Assembly (NCBI RefSeq): GCF_001548475.1
Contig: NZ_LRUJ01000005.1
Coordinates: forward strand, 114,060-178,059
DNA: 64,000 bases
Origin: Bordetella hinzii LMG 13501
Lineage (GTDB): Bacteria; Pseudomonadota; Gammaproteobacteria; Burkholderiales; Burkholderiaceae_B
Reading direction: 5' to 3'
Position 1 is the first letter of the stretch, and every line of letters starts with the position of its first letter. The notes beneath the pieces were generated by a model. That model saw only the letters and a list, made by a program, of their open reading frames with translations. It was not told the DNA's origin and made no database searches. The position numbers were made by a program, and so were the translations under genes. Of the stretch, positions 9,449 to 17,621 are shown in pieces.

Positions 9449-10558
9449 TTAAAAATCCGCGTTAATAGTTCGACCCAACACCAACACCTGCACGATCGGC
9501 GAGATTATTTTCTGCCACTCGTACACAGCGGCATTGGTGACGTAAACTGCATCCTCCGGTTGCACCAAGAACTGTCGCGCCAGAAACATTGCCGCGGGTT
9601 CCTTAAGATTTAGGCGAAAGACCTTCGCCTTGGGCGGCTGTTCGCTTGATGCCGCCGGGCCCATTTGCTCATCCAGACGGAACACAAACACGCCGGCCGA
9701 ATCTGCCTTCGTCTCATTCAATCCTTTTACTGCGCCCAGCACCTCCAAGAGGCTAGGATTATTGGACGGCAGATCGTGTAATCCGGGGTCGCCGACTGCT
9801 CCCATCGCTACGAACCGCTTGCGCGCCCGCTCTAAGACAACCTCGGCACCAGGTGGAATCACTTGGTTCTTGCCCGCGAGCAGGTCTTGATAATTGAAGT
9901 TATAGGAAGACTCTCCAGTACGCACGACGACACGAATCAGGTGTGGCTCGAGAACTGGCCCACCGGCGCGATTTATTGCATCCAATAAGGTAAGCGGCCC
10001 TTGCAACGCGGAGAACCGGCCTGGTGTCTTTACGGCGCCTGCCACCAAAACCGATCCAGACAAATCGCCAGTTAGGGAAACCTGAACTTGCACATCGGAA
10101 GTCATCCCCTTCAAACGCTTCCGTATCAGGTCCTCGACTTCTGTCGGGCTGAGCCCCACCACATGTTGCCGTCCGACATATGGCAGCGAAATTATGCCTT
10201 TACTGTCCACACGCACGTTGTCAAATACGGTCCCCCCGACAGTCAAGGGAGCGAATATCGCGCCTTCCTGCGCAGTGTCGGCGATCATTACTCGGAGCAC
10301 GTCGCCGGGAACCAAATGAATATCCGGAACGGCGGGAAACACGACGGACTTTCCCGGATCAACCTCCGGGGCACGAATATAAGGCGCGATGGTCTGTGCG
10401 GTGAGGTCGATGACCACGTAATCCTGAGACTGGTCCTCGTTCATAATCGCATGTCTCGACGGACCCGCAGAGGAAAGAATACTTCCACAGCCGGCCAATG
10501 CAAGAAAGGAAGCCAAAGCGGCTGCGCGTACAACAATTGGAAAGTATTTGCTGTTCAT
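9449..10558 (-). CDS. Polysaccharide export outer membrane lipoprotein (Wza/KpsD type)
   Basis: This 369-residue lipoprotein should form the periplasm-to-outer-membrane exit channel for the capsule. A lipoprotein signal ends in LALAGC with the acylated Cys at residue 24. The polysaccharide export domain follows (HLVPGDVLRVMIADT, then VDSKGIISLPYVG), and SLBB repeats come next (VLVAGAVKTPGRF and RFVAMGAVGDPGL). The C-terminal part could be a short amphipathic barrel helix as in Wza. It sits between kpsE and kpsM, the order seen in ABC-exported capsules. The family name used in different species varies (Wza, KpsD, CtrA), so no symbol is given. Confidence 0.9.
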   Translation of the reverse strand: MNSKYFPIVVRAAALASFLALAGCGSILSSAGPSRHAIMNEDQSQDYVVIDLTAQTIAPYIRAPEVDPGKSVVFPAVPDIHLVPGDVLRVMIADTAQEGAIFAPLTVGGTVFDNVRVDSKGIISLPYVGRQHVVGLSPTEVEDLIRKRLKGMTSDVQVQVSLTGDLSGSVLVAGAVKTPGRFSALQGPLTLLDAINRAGGPVLEPHLIRVVVRTGESSYNFNYQDLLAGKNQVIPPGAEVVLERARKRFVAMGAVGDPGLHDLPSNNPSLLEVLGAVKGLNETKADSAGVFVFRLDEQMGPAASSEQPPKAKVFRLNLKEPAAMFLARQFLVQPEDAVYVTNAAVYEWQKIISPIVQVLVLGRTINADF

Positions 10559-10576
10559 GGGTTACCCAGAAGTCCG

Positions 10577-11680
10577 TCAATCCCGATGATCTTGAATAGT
10601 CGCGATAATAAACCTAACAATTCCATACATCAGAATTAAAATGACGAACAACGTAGCTAGGTTATATATCCGTTCCGGATAGATAGGACTATCTGGCATA
10701 TTGGGAGAAACCACTGTCACTAGACTGCGGATTTTTTTACTTGCTTCGATCCGAGCAGATTCGACAGAGCCAACTGCAAATTTGTAGGCTTCTTCGGCTA
10801 TTGCCGCATCTATTGTCAGATTTCTATAACGAGAAGCCACAACATTCAGTTTATCTCCTCCTGCTTGCGACACGAGGCGTTGAGTCTCGGCCGAGAGCTG
10901 CTGCTCGATGGCATAAATGCGATTTTTCTGCTGTCTCACCTGCGGGGTATTGGAATCCAGCGTCGCAGTCAGCCCTTTGAGCGTGGTGCGTTCCTTCGTG
11001 AGCGTCGCCTCCAGTTCGGCAATTACACTAGCACGCGCCTTTGCTGCAGCTTCGGCATCAAGCAGGTTGTTGTTGCTTTGGAAGTGCAGCATTTCTTCCC
11101 GCCTATCCTCGTAGGCTTTTCGAGCTTTGGCCAATTCATTCTGCGAAAAGGCCATTTGTTCCCGGGCCATGCGATGTGATATTTCATTCACAAAGCGCTC
11201 ACTTTCGCCAAGAATCACTTTCAGAACCTGGTTGGCAAACTCCGGTTCAAAGGCTTGCACCTTGACGGAAAGTAGCCCCGTTTCTTCGTCGAAACTGGCG
11301 GTCACAAGCCGGCGATAATAATCGAGCCTATCCTCTTCCGGAGCTGTCTTCGTAAGCCAGTACAACGGGTCAGACCACCGACCGGAATAATGATCCGACC
11401 AATTCAATTCGCGTTCCAACACGTCGAGCATGTCTTGCGACGTGAGAAACTCACGCAAATAGAGAGTCTCCTCCCGCGACGTCGGGTTCAGCCCCGACAG
11501 CATGACGGCGAGTCCAGGCATCTGGGGCGCCTCGTTATTACCCACTTGTCGCACTGCGACCTGTGCAGCGCTGACGTAACGATCAAACGCAAAGACGACG
11601 TAATAGACCGTCGCCAAGATCATGGGGACTATGACTATGCCGACAAATAATTTCTTGGCGCTAATTTTTTCTAGATTCAT
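10577..11680 (-). CDS. kpsE: Capsule export inner membrane protein KpsE
   Basis: The 367-residue polysaccharide co-polymerase (PCP-3 type) couples KpsMT to the outer membrane channel. A membrane helix near the N terminus (LFVGIVIVPMILATVYYVVF), a long periplasmic coiled-coil region (about 130-290) and a second helix near the C terminus (IYNLATLFVILILMYGIVRF) give the expected topology. SPNMPDSPIYPER just before the last helix is the proline-rich PCP motif. The ATG at 11680 was chosen; an upstream TTG at 11731 is unlikely. It precedes the export lipoprotein gene by 18 bases. Confidence 0.9.
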   Translation of the reverse strand: MNLEKISAKKLFVGIVIVPMILATVYYVVFAFDRYVSAAQVAVRQVGNNEAPQMPGLAVMLSGLNPTSREETLYLREFLTSQDMLDVLERELNWSDHYSGRWSDPLYWLTKTAPEEDRLDYYRRLVTASFDEETGLLSVKVQAFEPEFANQVLKVILGESERFVNEISHRMAREQMAFSQNELAKARKAYEDRREEMLHFQSNNNLLDAEAAAKARASVIAELEATLTKERTTLKGLTATLDSNTPQVRQQKNRIYAIEQQLSAETQRLVSQAGGDKLNVVASRYRNLTIDAAIAEEAYKFAVGSVESARIEASKKIRSLVTVVSPNMPDSPIYPERIYNLATLFVILILMYGIVRFIIATIQDHRD

Positions 11681-11761
11681 TTTTTGTAATATATCCAGCA
11701 GCCGCGGCCAGTATTGCCCTTTTTGCCGCAAACCCTATCGGACCGATTTGGGAGTCGAGTG

Positions 11762-13423
11762 TCAAAGATCTAGGTTATTTCCGGTGCAAAGGTTCGTACC
11801 GCCTCCCGGGCAGATTCGTGAATTTACTCTCCACTCGCCACTTTCCATTAGTCCACACTTGCTCAGGAAAAGCGCTGCTAGCGTTGAAACGTTGAGGGTT
11901 CTCGCTTCATTCTCTTCGCCTTTGCGGTTATGCCAAATCACGTAATCCGATCGGCCCGAGACCGCCCCAAGATGTCGATATACTTTTGGCATAATCGGCA
12001 CATGATCCCCGAACAGGCAAAGCCCGATGGGTTGCTTTGCCGACCCAAAAAAAGAACTTAATTTTTTGAACATCAAATCGGCATTACGAAGGTGATGCAA
12101 ATATGCCACTAGGTCCTCGCAGTGCTTTGGAAGCTTGCCGACGATTACGTCCGCCTCTTTTTCTCGATCAATCTTTTCCCAGTGCAGAGGGCCGTGGTTC
12201 TCCATTGTGATGACATGAACGAAAACCGGGCGTTTATCTCCGTTGCGCTGTAATAGGTCTATCACGAAGTCGGCTAACGCGCTGTCGCCAACATAGGCCC
12301 CTACTCGCTCCGCCCGTTCGAACGCCCTCAGGTCTATAAATTCGTCGAATCCTAGCGCAGGTAGTACGCGATCTCGGCGATAGAAGTTCCCGTAATATGG
12401 ATGCACACAGATAGTTCGGTAACCAATTGCCTTTAGGTAATTCGCGAGAGTGGGAACTCCATGTCTTCCAAGCCGACGATATGGGTTAAATCGATGCACA
12501 CCCAGATCATCGGGGTTCATCCCGGACAGGAAGGCAAACTCCGTTCGGACGGTGTTGGCCCCTCTCGCAGCCACCTCTAGCTCTCCGTGCGCCAACGCTC
12601 CGGCACGGAGCTTGTCGAACTCGCTGAGCACATCCGGTTTAACGACCGAATAAGCACGCCGTACGTCGAAAAAAGACTCGCTCTGGATGCTTATAAGGTC
12701 AGGCAGTTCTGCGCCTAATGGAGGGAACGGCACCGAAGAAAATGGTGCTTGCTGTTGCATCCGACTGATCGGTGCCCTCTCCGCGCTACCATACGCCCAT
12801 AACGCTGGAACAAGTCCTAGCTGCCGCACATCTGCGGCTGCGTCAAAATTAACGACCAGCCGCCTCCCTGCCCACCAAGCGAGCAGCAGGCCGGCGGCGC
12901 CGATGCCCAGCACGACCGGATAGAACCGCATTAAAGGCACACCCGGGCGTATCGTCGATGGAAGGTCGATCGACACACGATGCCAGGCAGTACCCCCCGC
13001 TGTAATAGGCGCCTCAAAGACCAACCCCGACCACAACGCCAGCCCATAACCGCCCGCCGCGGCCAGCGCTCCCCACCAGCCCAAAAAAGGCAAATACAGC
13101 CGGGGATGTTTTATCGCGTCGGTGAAATACTCGAAATCGGGGTAAACGAATGGTTCCTGCAGGGCCTGGTACTTGGCCCGGCTGACCAGGATGATCACCA
13201 GTTGTATGGCCAAGACATTAGCCACGGCAAAATATGGCCGGCGGAACAAGGCCAGCTCCAGCGCGAAAGCGATCAGCCAGACGCCTAGATGCGTGAAGTT
13301 GGCGGCCCAGGGCCGCCCCCAGGGCGCCGCGGGGCGGGGCAGCAACAGACACTCCACGGCCCAGCTGAGCAGCAGGCCGAGAAAGAACGGCGGCAACAGA
13401 GGGATCCAGAAGGCCTCAAGCAC
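11762..13423 (-). CDS. Membrane sulfatase-fold phosphotransferase (LtaS-like), capsule locus
   Basis: The 553-residue protein has about five membrane helices in residues 1-195 and a periplasmic sulfatase-fold domain from about 240. PDLISIQSESFFD provides the first metal ligand region, the likely nucleophile is T291 in GANTVRTEFAFLSG, and later LFGDHVP supplies metal-binding Asp and His. The family includes lipoteichoic acid synthase and phosphoglycerol or phosphoethanolamine transferases, so it may add a phospho-substituent to the capsule. The GTG start overlaps the preceding SDR gene by eight bases. The N-terminal coding part is visibly more GC-rich than the catalytic part. Confidence 0.8.
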   Translation of the reverse strand: MLEAFWIPLLPPFFLGLLLSWAVECLLLPRPAAPWGRPWAANFTHLGVWLIAFALELALFRRPYFAVANVLAIQLVIILVSRAKYQALQEPFVYPDFEYFTDAIKHPRLYLPFLGWWGALAAAGGYGLALWSGLVFEAPITAGGTAWHRVSIDLPSTIRPGVPLMRFYPVVLGIGAAGLLLAWWAGRRLVVNFDAAADVRQLGLVPALWAYGSAERAPISRMQQQAPFSSVPFPPLGAELPDLISIQSESFFDVRRAYSVVKPDVLSEFDKLRAGALAHGELEVAARGANTVRTEFAFLSGMNPDDLGVHRFNPYRRLGRHGVPTLANYLKAIGYRTICVHPYYGNFYRRDRVLPALGFDEFIDLRAFERAERVGAYVGDSALADFVIDLLQRNGDKRPVFVHVITMENHGPLHWEKIDREKEADVIVGKLPKHCEDLVAYLHHLRNADLMFKKLSSFFGSAKQPIGLCLFGDHVPIMPKVYRHLGAVSGRSDYVIWHNRKGEENEARTLNVSTLAALFLSKCGLMESGEWRVNSRICPGGGTNLCTGNNLDL

Positions 13424-14210
13424 CGTAGCCCATCCTGCGCAGGATCCAGCCGGACACGGCGGGATGGATGACGGCGAGGAGGAAAGTCCCCAGGTTCAGC
13501 GGAAACGGAAAGCTGATGCGCGCCTTGTTGGCGGCCAGTCCTCGGCGAATGACGCGCGCGGCCTCGGGCGCGGTCCATAGAAAGGGCTTGGGACCAGGCA
13601 TGTCGAAGCACATCTGCGATTCGACATAACCGGGCATCACCACGTTGACGCGCACACCTTGGGCAGCCAGATTGTCGCGCAGCGCCTCGCCATAGACTTT
13701 CACCGCGGCCTTGCTGGCGCTGTAGCTGGGAGTCTCGGGCAAGCCGCGCCAGGCGGCAAGCGAGCTGATGAGAGCAATCTGACCGGCTCCACGCTCACGC
13801 ATGGCAGGCAGCACGCCATGCACGGTGGCGAATACCGCGCGCACATTGACATCGAGCAGGCGTTGTACGTCCGCCCACGCTTCCCCGGCGTTGCCGGCAC
13901 CGACATTGATATTGACGCCCGCATTGGCGATGACGAGATCAAGGGCATGGCGCCGGGAGACGTCAAGCAGCCATCGGGTCAATGCTTCATGATCGCGCAC
14001 GTCCAGCGCCTGGATCTCCACACGGGCGCCCAAGGCGGTGAGTTCCGCTTCGAGCTCCTGCAGACGGGCCTGATTGCGTCCTTGAAGGATGAGGGTCTCG
14101 GTGCCTGACTGTGCATATTCACGCGCGAGAGCAGCACCGATGCCGCCGGTCGCGCCCGTGATCAACACACTGTCGGGTACTCCGCGCCGAGTACCATTTG
14201 AATTCTTCAT
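13416..14210 (-). CDS. Short-chain dehydrogenase/reductase, first gene of the capsule operon
   Basis: A classical SDR of 264 residues. The nucleotide-binding TGATGGIG lies at 18-25, NAG at 96-98, the active-site serine near 149-150, and YSASK gives Y163 and K167. A hydrophobic C-terminal segment (FLLAVIHPAVSGWIL) could associate with membrane. It is the first gene of the capsule transcription unit and overlaps the LtaS-like gene by eight bases, which suggests co-translation. SDR genes are found at the head of several beta-proteobacterial capsule loci, but the substrate here is unknown. Its GC content is like the chromosomal genes to the right. Confidence 0.85.
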   Translation of the reverse strand: MKNSNGTRRGVPDSVLITGATGGIGAALAREYAQSGTETLILQGRNQARLQELEAELTALGARVEIQALDVRDHEALTRWLLDVSRRHALDLVIANAGVNINVGAGNAGEAWADVQRLLDVNVRAVFATVHGVLPAMRERGAGQIALISSLAAWRGLPETPSYSASKAAVKVYGEALRDNLAAQGVRVNVVMPGYVESQMCFDMPGPKPFLWTAPEAARVIRRGLAANKARISFPFPLNLGTFLLAVIHPAVSGWILRRMGYGA

Positions 14211-14513
14211 GCCCCCATCCCGTCAGTGCCTGCCTATGTCCAATCGGGAGGACGGCAAAAGAGCTGGAAGACCGCATGGATCGCACCGCACACGCTAGAG
14301 CCGCCCACGACGCACGTGAAGCGGGGGCAGGCAGACCTAATAAAGAATTGCAATTCTCTGAAATAGGACACGGTGGGCGGATGCTGCGGTTAAGGACCTG
14401 TTTTGCCTTCTAACTGGAAATCCCGGAACGTTCTGGCGTGCTAGGCCTCGGGAAGGCAGCATTGTAATGCACCGTAGGACAGATTTCTCTTTAATTATGA
14501 TTAATTGAAACTA

Positions 14514-14542
14514 TTTATTTAGTGACAAGGTATTTTTGTCAA
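14514..14542 (-). promoter_or_regulatory. Candidate sigma-70 promoter for the capsule operon
   Basis: On the reverse strand a perfect -35 TTGACA (14537-14542) is followed after 17 bases by AATAAA (14514-14519), which matches the -10 consensus at four of six places. It lies in the AT-rich part of the 519-base gap upstream of the SDR gene, about 300 bases before its start. Apart from this and the hairpin at 14649, the gap shows no gene. No RfaH ops element was seen. Confidence 0.4.
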
Positions 14543-14648
14543 TATAGGGATCCTTCTAATCTGAACTGGACGGGGGACCCACTCTCCCGGGGCTGACCGG
14601 CAATATGCCCAAAATCAAACCCGCTTTTGATGACCGGCGCACAAAAGC

Positions 14649-14684
14649 AAAAACGCCACACATGAAACATGTATGGCGTTTTTT
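14649..14684 (-). terminator. Terminator hairpin downstream of tRNA-Lys
   Basis: AAAAACGCCA and TGGCGTTTTT flank an inner arm ACATG/CATGT around a small loop, giving a long stem with T runs on both strands. It lies 45 bases past the tRNA 3' end and would stop tRNA transcription. The symmetry means it could also work in the other direction. Confidence 0.8.
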
Positions 14685-14729
14685 GCCGCTCTAGGCTGCC
14701 TGGGACAAGGCGCCTGGAGCAAGATTTGG

Positions 14730-14805
14730 TGGTGGGTCGTGCGCGACTCGAACGCGCGACCAACGGATTAAAAGTCCGCTGCTCTACCGACTGAGCTAAC
14801 GACCC
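14730..14805 (-). tRNA. tRNA-Lys (UUU)
   Basis: The reverse strand reads a complete 76-base tRNA from GGGTCGTTAGCTCAG (acceptor and D arm) to GTTCGAGTC (T arm) and an encoded CCA end. The anticodon loop CTTTTAA carries UUU, which decodes AAA and AAG lysine codons. The acceptor stem GGGTCGT pairs with ACGACCC. It has its own promoter just upstream and a hairpin terminator downstream. Confidence 0.97.
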
Positions 14806-14819
14806 GACCGAAGCCCGAA

Positions 14820-14848
14820 ATTATGGCCGATGCCGGCCCTTTTGTCAA
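14820..14848 (-). promoter_or_regulatory. Sigma-70 promoter of tRNA-Lys
   Basis: The reverse strand has a perfect -35 TTGACA (14843-14848), a 17-base spacer and the -10 CATAAT (14820-14825), ending 14 bases before the tRNA 5' end. The spacing and near-consensus boxes fit a strong stable-RNA promoter. A GC-rich tract follows the -10, as in stringently controlled promoters. Confidence 0.8.
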
Positions 14849-14867
14849 AAGACGGCTTGCGGGCAAG

Positions 14868-14892
14868 AAAAACCCCGCCTCAGGGACGGGGT
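14868..14892 (-). terminator. Terminator of the metNIQ operon
   Basis: On the reverse strand an ACCCCG...CGGGGT stem is followed directly by TTTTT (AAAAA at 14868-14872 on the forward strand). It lies 27 bases after the metQ stop codon and fits an intrinsic terminator. Confidence 0.8.
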
Positions 14893-14919
14893 GGCCGGCA
14901 AGCGGCGGGTCGCGCGGGA

Positions 14920-15717
14920 TTACCAGGCGGCGATGACGGCGCCCTTGTACTTTTGCAGGATGAACTGCTTGGTGGCGTCGCTTTGGTAGATGCCGATCAG
15001 TTTCTTGATCTCGGGGCGATCCTTGTCGGCGCCCCGCACGACCAGCACGTTGGCATAGGGCGAGTCCGGCGCTTCTTGGGCGATGGCGTCCTTGGCCGGA
15101 TCCAGGCCGGCTTCCAGGGCGAAGTTGGTGTTCACGGCGGAGGCGTCGGTGTCATCCAGCGAACGCGGCAGCTGGGCGGCATCGAGTTCGATGAAGCGCA
15201 GTTTCTTGGGATTTTCGACCACGTCGATGGGGGTGGCCTTCAGGCCGGCTTCCGGACGCAGTTTGATCAGGCCCTTGGACTGCAGCAGCAGCAAGGCGCG
15301 GCCGCCATTGGTCGGGTCGTTGGGGATGCCGATGCGCGCGCCGTTCTGGAGCGCGTCCAGCGATTTCACTTTCTTGCTGTAGATGCCGATCGGGAAGATC
15401 ACGGTCTTGGCGACGCTGACCAGGCCGTATTTGCGGTCGGCGTTGGCGTTGTCCAGATAGGGCTGGTGTTGGTAGCTGTTGGCGTCCAGGTCGCCGGCGG
15501 CCAGGGCCACGTTGGGCTGGACGTAGTCGGTGAATTCGATCACCTGCAGCTTCAGGCCTTGCTTGGCGGCCTCTTGCTTGACCACTTCGAAGATCTGCGC
15601 GTGCGGGCCGGCGGTCACGCCGATCTTCAGCGGCTTATCCTGGGCCAGGGCGGGCTGGGCCAGCACGGCGGCACCCAGGGCAAGGGTGGCCAGGGACTTG
15701 AGAAACTTGATGCTCAT
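14920..15717 (-). CDS. metQ: D-methionine ABC transporter substrate-binding protein MetQ
   Basis: The 265-residue NlpA/MetQ-family protein binds methionine in the periplasm for the MetNI importer. Family text includes IGVTAGPHAQIFEVVK, LDANSYQHQPYL and the NDPTNGGRALLLLQ segment. The start was set at ATG 15717, which yields a signal peptide ending in ALA before QDKPLKIG. There is no lipobox cysteine, so the protein should be cut by signal peptidase I and be soluble, unlike the lipoprotein MetQ of E. coli. It is last in the metN-metI-metQ order, 41 bases after metI. Confidence 0.93.
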   Translation of the reverse strand: MSIKFLKSLATLALGAAVLAQPALAQDKPLKIGVTAGPHAQIFEVVKQEAAKQGLKLQVIEFTDYVQPNVALAAGDLDANSYQHQPYLDNANADRKYGLVSVAKTVIFPIGIYSKKVKSLDALQNGARIGIPNDPTNGGRALLLLQSKGLIKLRPEAGLKATPIDVVENPKKLRFIELDAAQLPRSLDDTDASAVNTNFALEAGLDPAKDAIAQEAPDSPYANVLVVRGADKDRPEIKKLIGIYQSDATKQFILQKYKGAVIAAW

Positions 15718-15758
15718 ATTGCGATGGGTTCCGGTAGACGAGAAGGGAAAAGCCATGA

Positions 15759-16412
15759 TCAGCGATGCGACATGCGCCGCACCAGCCAATCGCCAAAACT
15801 CTGTACGGCTTGCACGAGGATGATCAGGACCAGCACGACGGCCAGCATGACTTCGGGCAGGAAGCGCTGGTAGCCATAGCGGATGCCCAGGTCGCCCAGG
15901 CCGCCGCCGCCGATGGCCCCGGCCATGGCCGAGTAGCCGATGAGGCTGACGATGGTCACGATGGTGGCGGCGACCAGGCCCGGCAAGGCTTCGGGCAGCA
16001 GGACTTTGCAGATGATCTGCAGGGGGCTGGCGCCCATGGCGCGGGCCGCGGTGATCAGGCCCGGGTCGACTTCGCGCATGGCGTTCTCGGCGATACGGGC
16101 CATGAAAGGAATGGCCGCGACCGACAGGGGCACGATGGCGGCGGTGGTGCCGATGGAGGTCTGGGCCACCCAGCGGGTAAACGGGATGATGGCCACCATC
16201 AGGATGACAAAAGGCACCGAGCGCGTGGCGTTGATGATGACGCCCAGCACATGGTTGACGGACAGGTTCTGCAAGAGCGCCCCGCGGCCGGTGACGATGA
16301 GGGTGACACCCAGGGGGATGCCGACCAGGACGGCGATGCCGCCCGCCACGCCGACCATCAGCAGGGTCTCAAGCAGCGACGTGATAAGCAGATCGATCAG
16401 TTGCGGGCTCAT
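15759..16412 (-). CDS. metI: D-methionine ABC transporter permease MetI
   Basis: The 217-residue inner membrane permease has five hydrophobic helices and the ABC permease EAA-like loop ITAARAMGASPLQIICKVLLPEALPG. It pairs with the MetN ATPase. The ATG at 16412 starts MSPQLIDLLITSLLETL, which aligns with the N terminus of E. coli MetI. That start places the first 44 bases inside metN in another frame, an unusually long overlap. Confidence 0.93.
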   Translation of the reverse strand: MSPQLIDLLITSLLETLLMVGVAGGIAVLVGIPLGVTLIVTGRGALLQNLSVNHVLGVIINATRSVPFVILMVAIIPFTRWVAQTSIGTTAAIVPLSVAAIPFMARIAENAMREVDPGLITAARAMGASPLQIICKVLLPEALPGLVAATIVTIVSLIGYSAMAGAIGGGGLGDLGIRYGYQRFLPEVMLAVVLVLIILVQAVQSFGDWLVRRMSHR

Positions 16413-17457
16413 GGGCAATTTCTTCTATGGTGATGTCATGGTCGGCCAGCGCGGCGAGCGCGCCCTGGACCGCCTGCGGCGCGCCTTGCGCCAATACGAA
16501 CAGCGTGCCGACGGCCACGCCCTGGATGTCATCCACACGGGCCTGGATGAGGCTGATATCCAGCGCGTGCTCGCGCGCGAGATCGGAAATCAAGGCGCCG
16601 CCCGCGTTTTTGCCCGTCAGCGACAGGCGCCACAGGCGCACGGCGCTGCCCGGCCGGGCGGCGGCCTCGGCGGCGATGCGCTCGCGCACCACGGCCAGCG
16701 TGCCCTCGGTCAGGTCGGATGCCGTGGCCGCCGACACCATGGCCCGGGTCACCTCATGCTTGGGCGAAGCGAAGACATCCTGGGTGCGGCCGATCTCGAC
16801 GACCTGTCCGTGCGACAGCACGGCCACGCGGTCGCAGATTTCGCGCACCACTTCCATCTGGTGCGTGATCATCACGACGGTCACCCCCGTCTTGCGATTG
16901 ATGTCGCGCAGCAGCGCCAGGATGTTGTGCGTGGTTTCGGGGTCCAGCGCCGAGGTGGCTTCGTCGCTGAGCAACACGTCCGGGTCATTGGCCAGGGCGC
17001 GCGCGATGCCCACGCGCTGCTTCTGCCCGCCGGAAATCTGGCTGGGATAGCGGTCGCGCAGATGCTCCAGCCCGACCAGGGCGAGCAGGCGCTCGACCTT
17101 GGCCGGGATGTCCTGGCGCGGCACGCCGGCGATTTCCAGGGGCAGGGCCACGTTGCCGTAGACCGTGCGGCGCGACAGCAGATTGAAGCCCTGGAACACC
17201 ATGCCGATGCGGCGGCGCTGGCTGCGCAGCTGGGCTTCGGTCAGGCCGGTGAGTTCCTGGCCGCCTATGCTGATGGCGCCCTGGTCCGGGCGCTCCAGCA
17301 GGTTGATGCACTGGACCAGCGTGCTCTTGCCGGCGCCGCTGGGCCCAATAATGCCAAAGACCTCGCCCTGCTCGATCAGCAGGTCGATGCCCCGCAAGGC
17401 CTCGAAGCGGCCATGCGGCGTGGCATAGGTCTTGGATAGATTTTGGATATGAATCAT
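16369..17457 (-). CDS. metN: D-methionine ABC transporter ATPase MetN
   Basis: The 362-residue ATPase energises methionine import. It has Walker A GPSGAGKST near residue 37, Q-loop and LISGGQKQRVGIARAL-type signature (ISGGQKQRVGIARAL), Walker B VLLSDEATSALD, and the switch histidine in MITHQMEVV. The C-terminal 100 residues form the ACT-like NIL domain that in E. coli binds methionine and inhibits transport. ATG 17457 gives MIHIQNLSKTY, the standard MetN start. It is the first gene of the operon. Confidence 0.95.
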   Translation of the reverse strand: MIHIQNLSKTYATPHGRFEALRGIDLLIEQGEVFGIIGPSGAGKSTLVQCINLLERPDQGAISIGGQELTGLTEAQLRSQRRRIGMVFQGFNLLSRRTVYGNVALPLEIAGVPRQDIPAKVERLLALVGLEHLRDRYPSQISGGQKQRVGIARALANDPDVLLSDEATSALDPETTHNILALLRDINRKTGVTVVMITHQMEVVREICDRVAVLSHGQVVEIGRTQDVFASPKHEVTRAMVSAATASDLTEGTLAVVRERIAAEAAARPGSAVRLWRLSLTGKNAGGALISDLAREHALDISLIQARVDDIQGVAVGTLFVLAQGAPQAVQGALAALADHDITIEEIAHEPATDRSAYHVAA

Positions 17458-17515
17458 GGCATGTGATTTTGTCTTGCCGCCCTTCTGAAGAGAACGACTG
17501 TTTATTCCTCTTTTA

Positions 17516-17530
17516 ATAACCAATGGTTAT
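17516..17530. promoter_or_regulatory. Palindromic operator candidate upstream of metNIQ
   Basis: ATAACCAATGGTTAT is a perfect 7-1-7 inverted repeat 59 bases upstream of the metN start. It contains the T-N11-A spacing usual for LysR-type regulators. A CysB- or MetR-like sulfur regulator is a reasonable candidate, but this is inference. No SAM riboswitch fold was seen in this leader. Confidence 0.45.
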
Positions 17531-17590
17531 ATAGAAGGACGTAGACCCGAACCACGCACGGGCGCGGATCGGGTCAGGAGGAAACCGTCG

Positions 17591-17615
17591 GAAAGAGACC
17601 GGCCACAGGGCCGGT
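17591..17615 (-). terminator. Terminator candidate after the GH31 gene
   Basis: On the reverse strand ACCGGCC-CTGT-GGCCGGT forms a perfect seven-base stem followed by the T-rich CTCTTTCC, seven bases after the GH31 stop codon. It separates that gene from the metN promoter region. Confidence 0.6.
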
Positions 17616-17621
17616 ATCGGA

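Noticed and set aside
14211..14729. RfaH ops element for the capsule operon
   Set aside because: No GGCGGTAG-type core was found on the reverse strand between the promoter candidate and the SDR gene.
17458..17590. Possible SAM riboswitch before metN
   Set aside because: The leader is short and shows only a 15-base palindrome, with no core of any known SAM riboswitch class.
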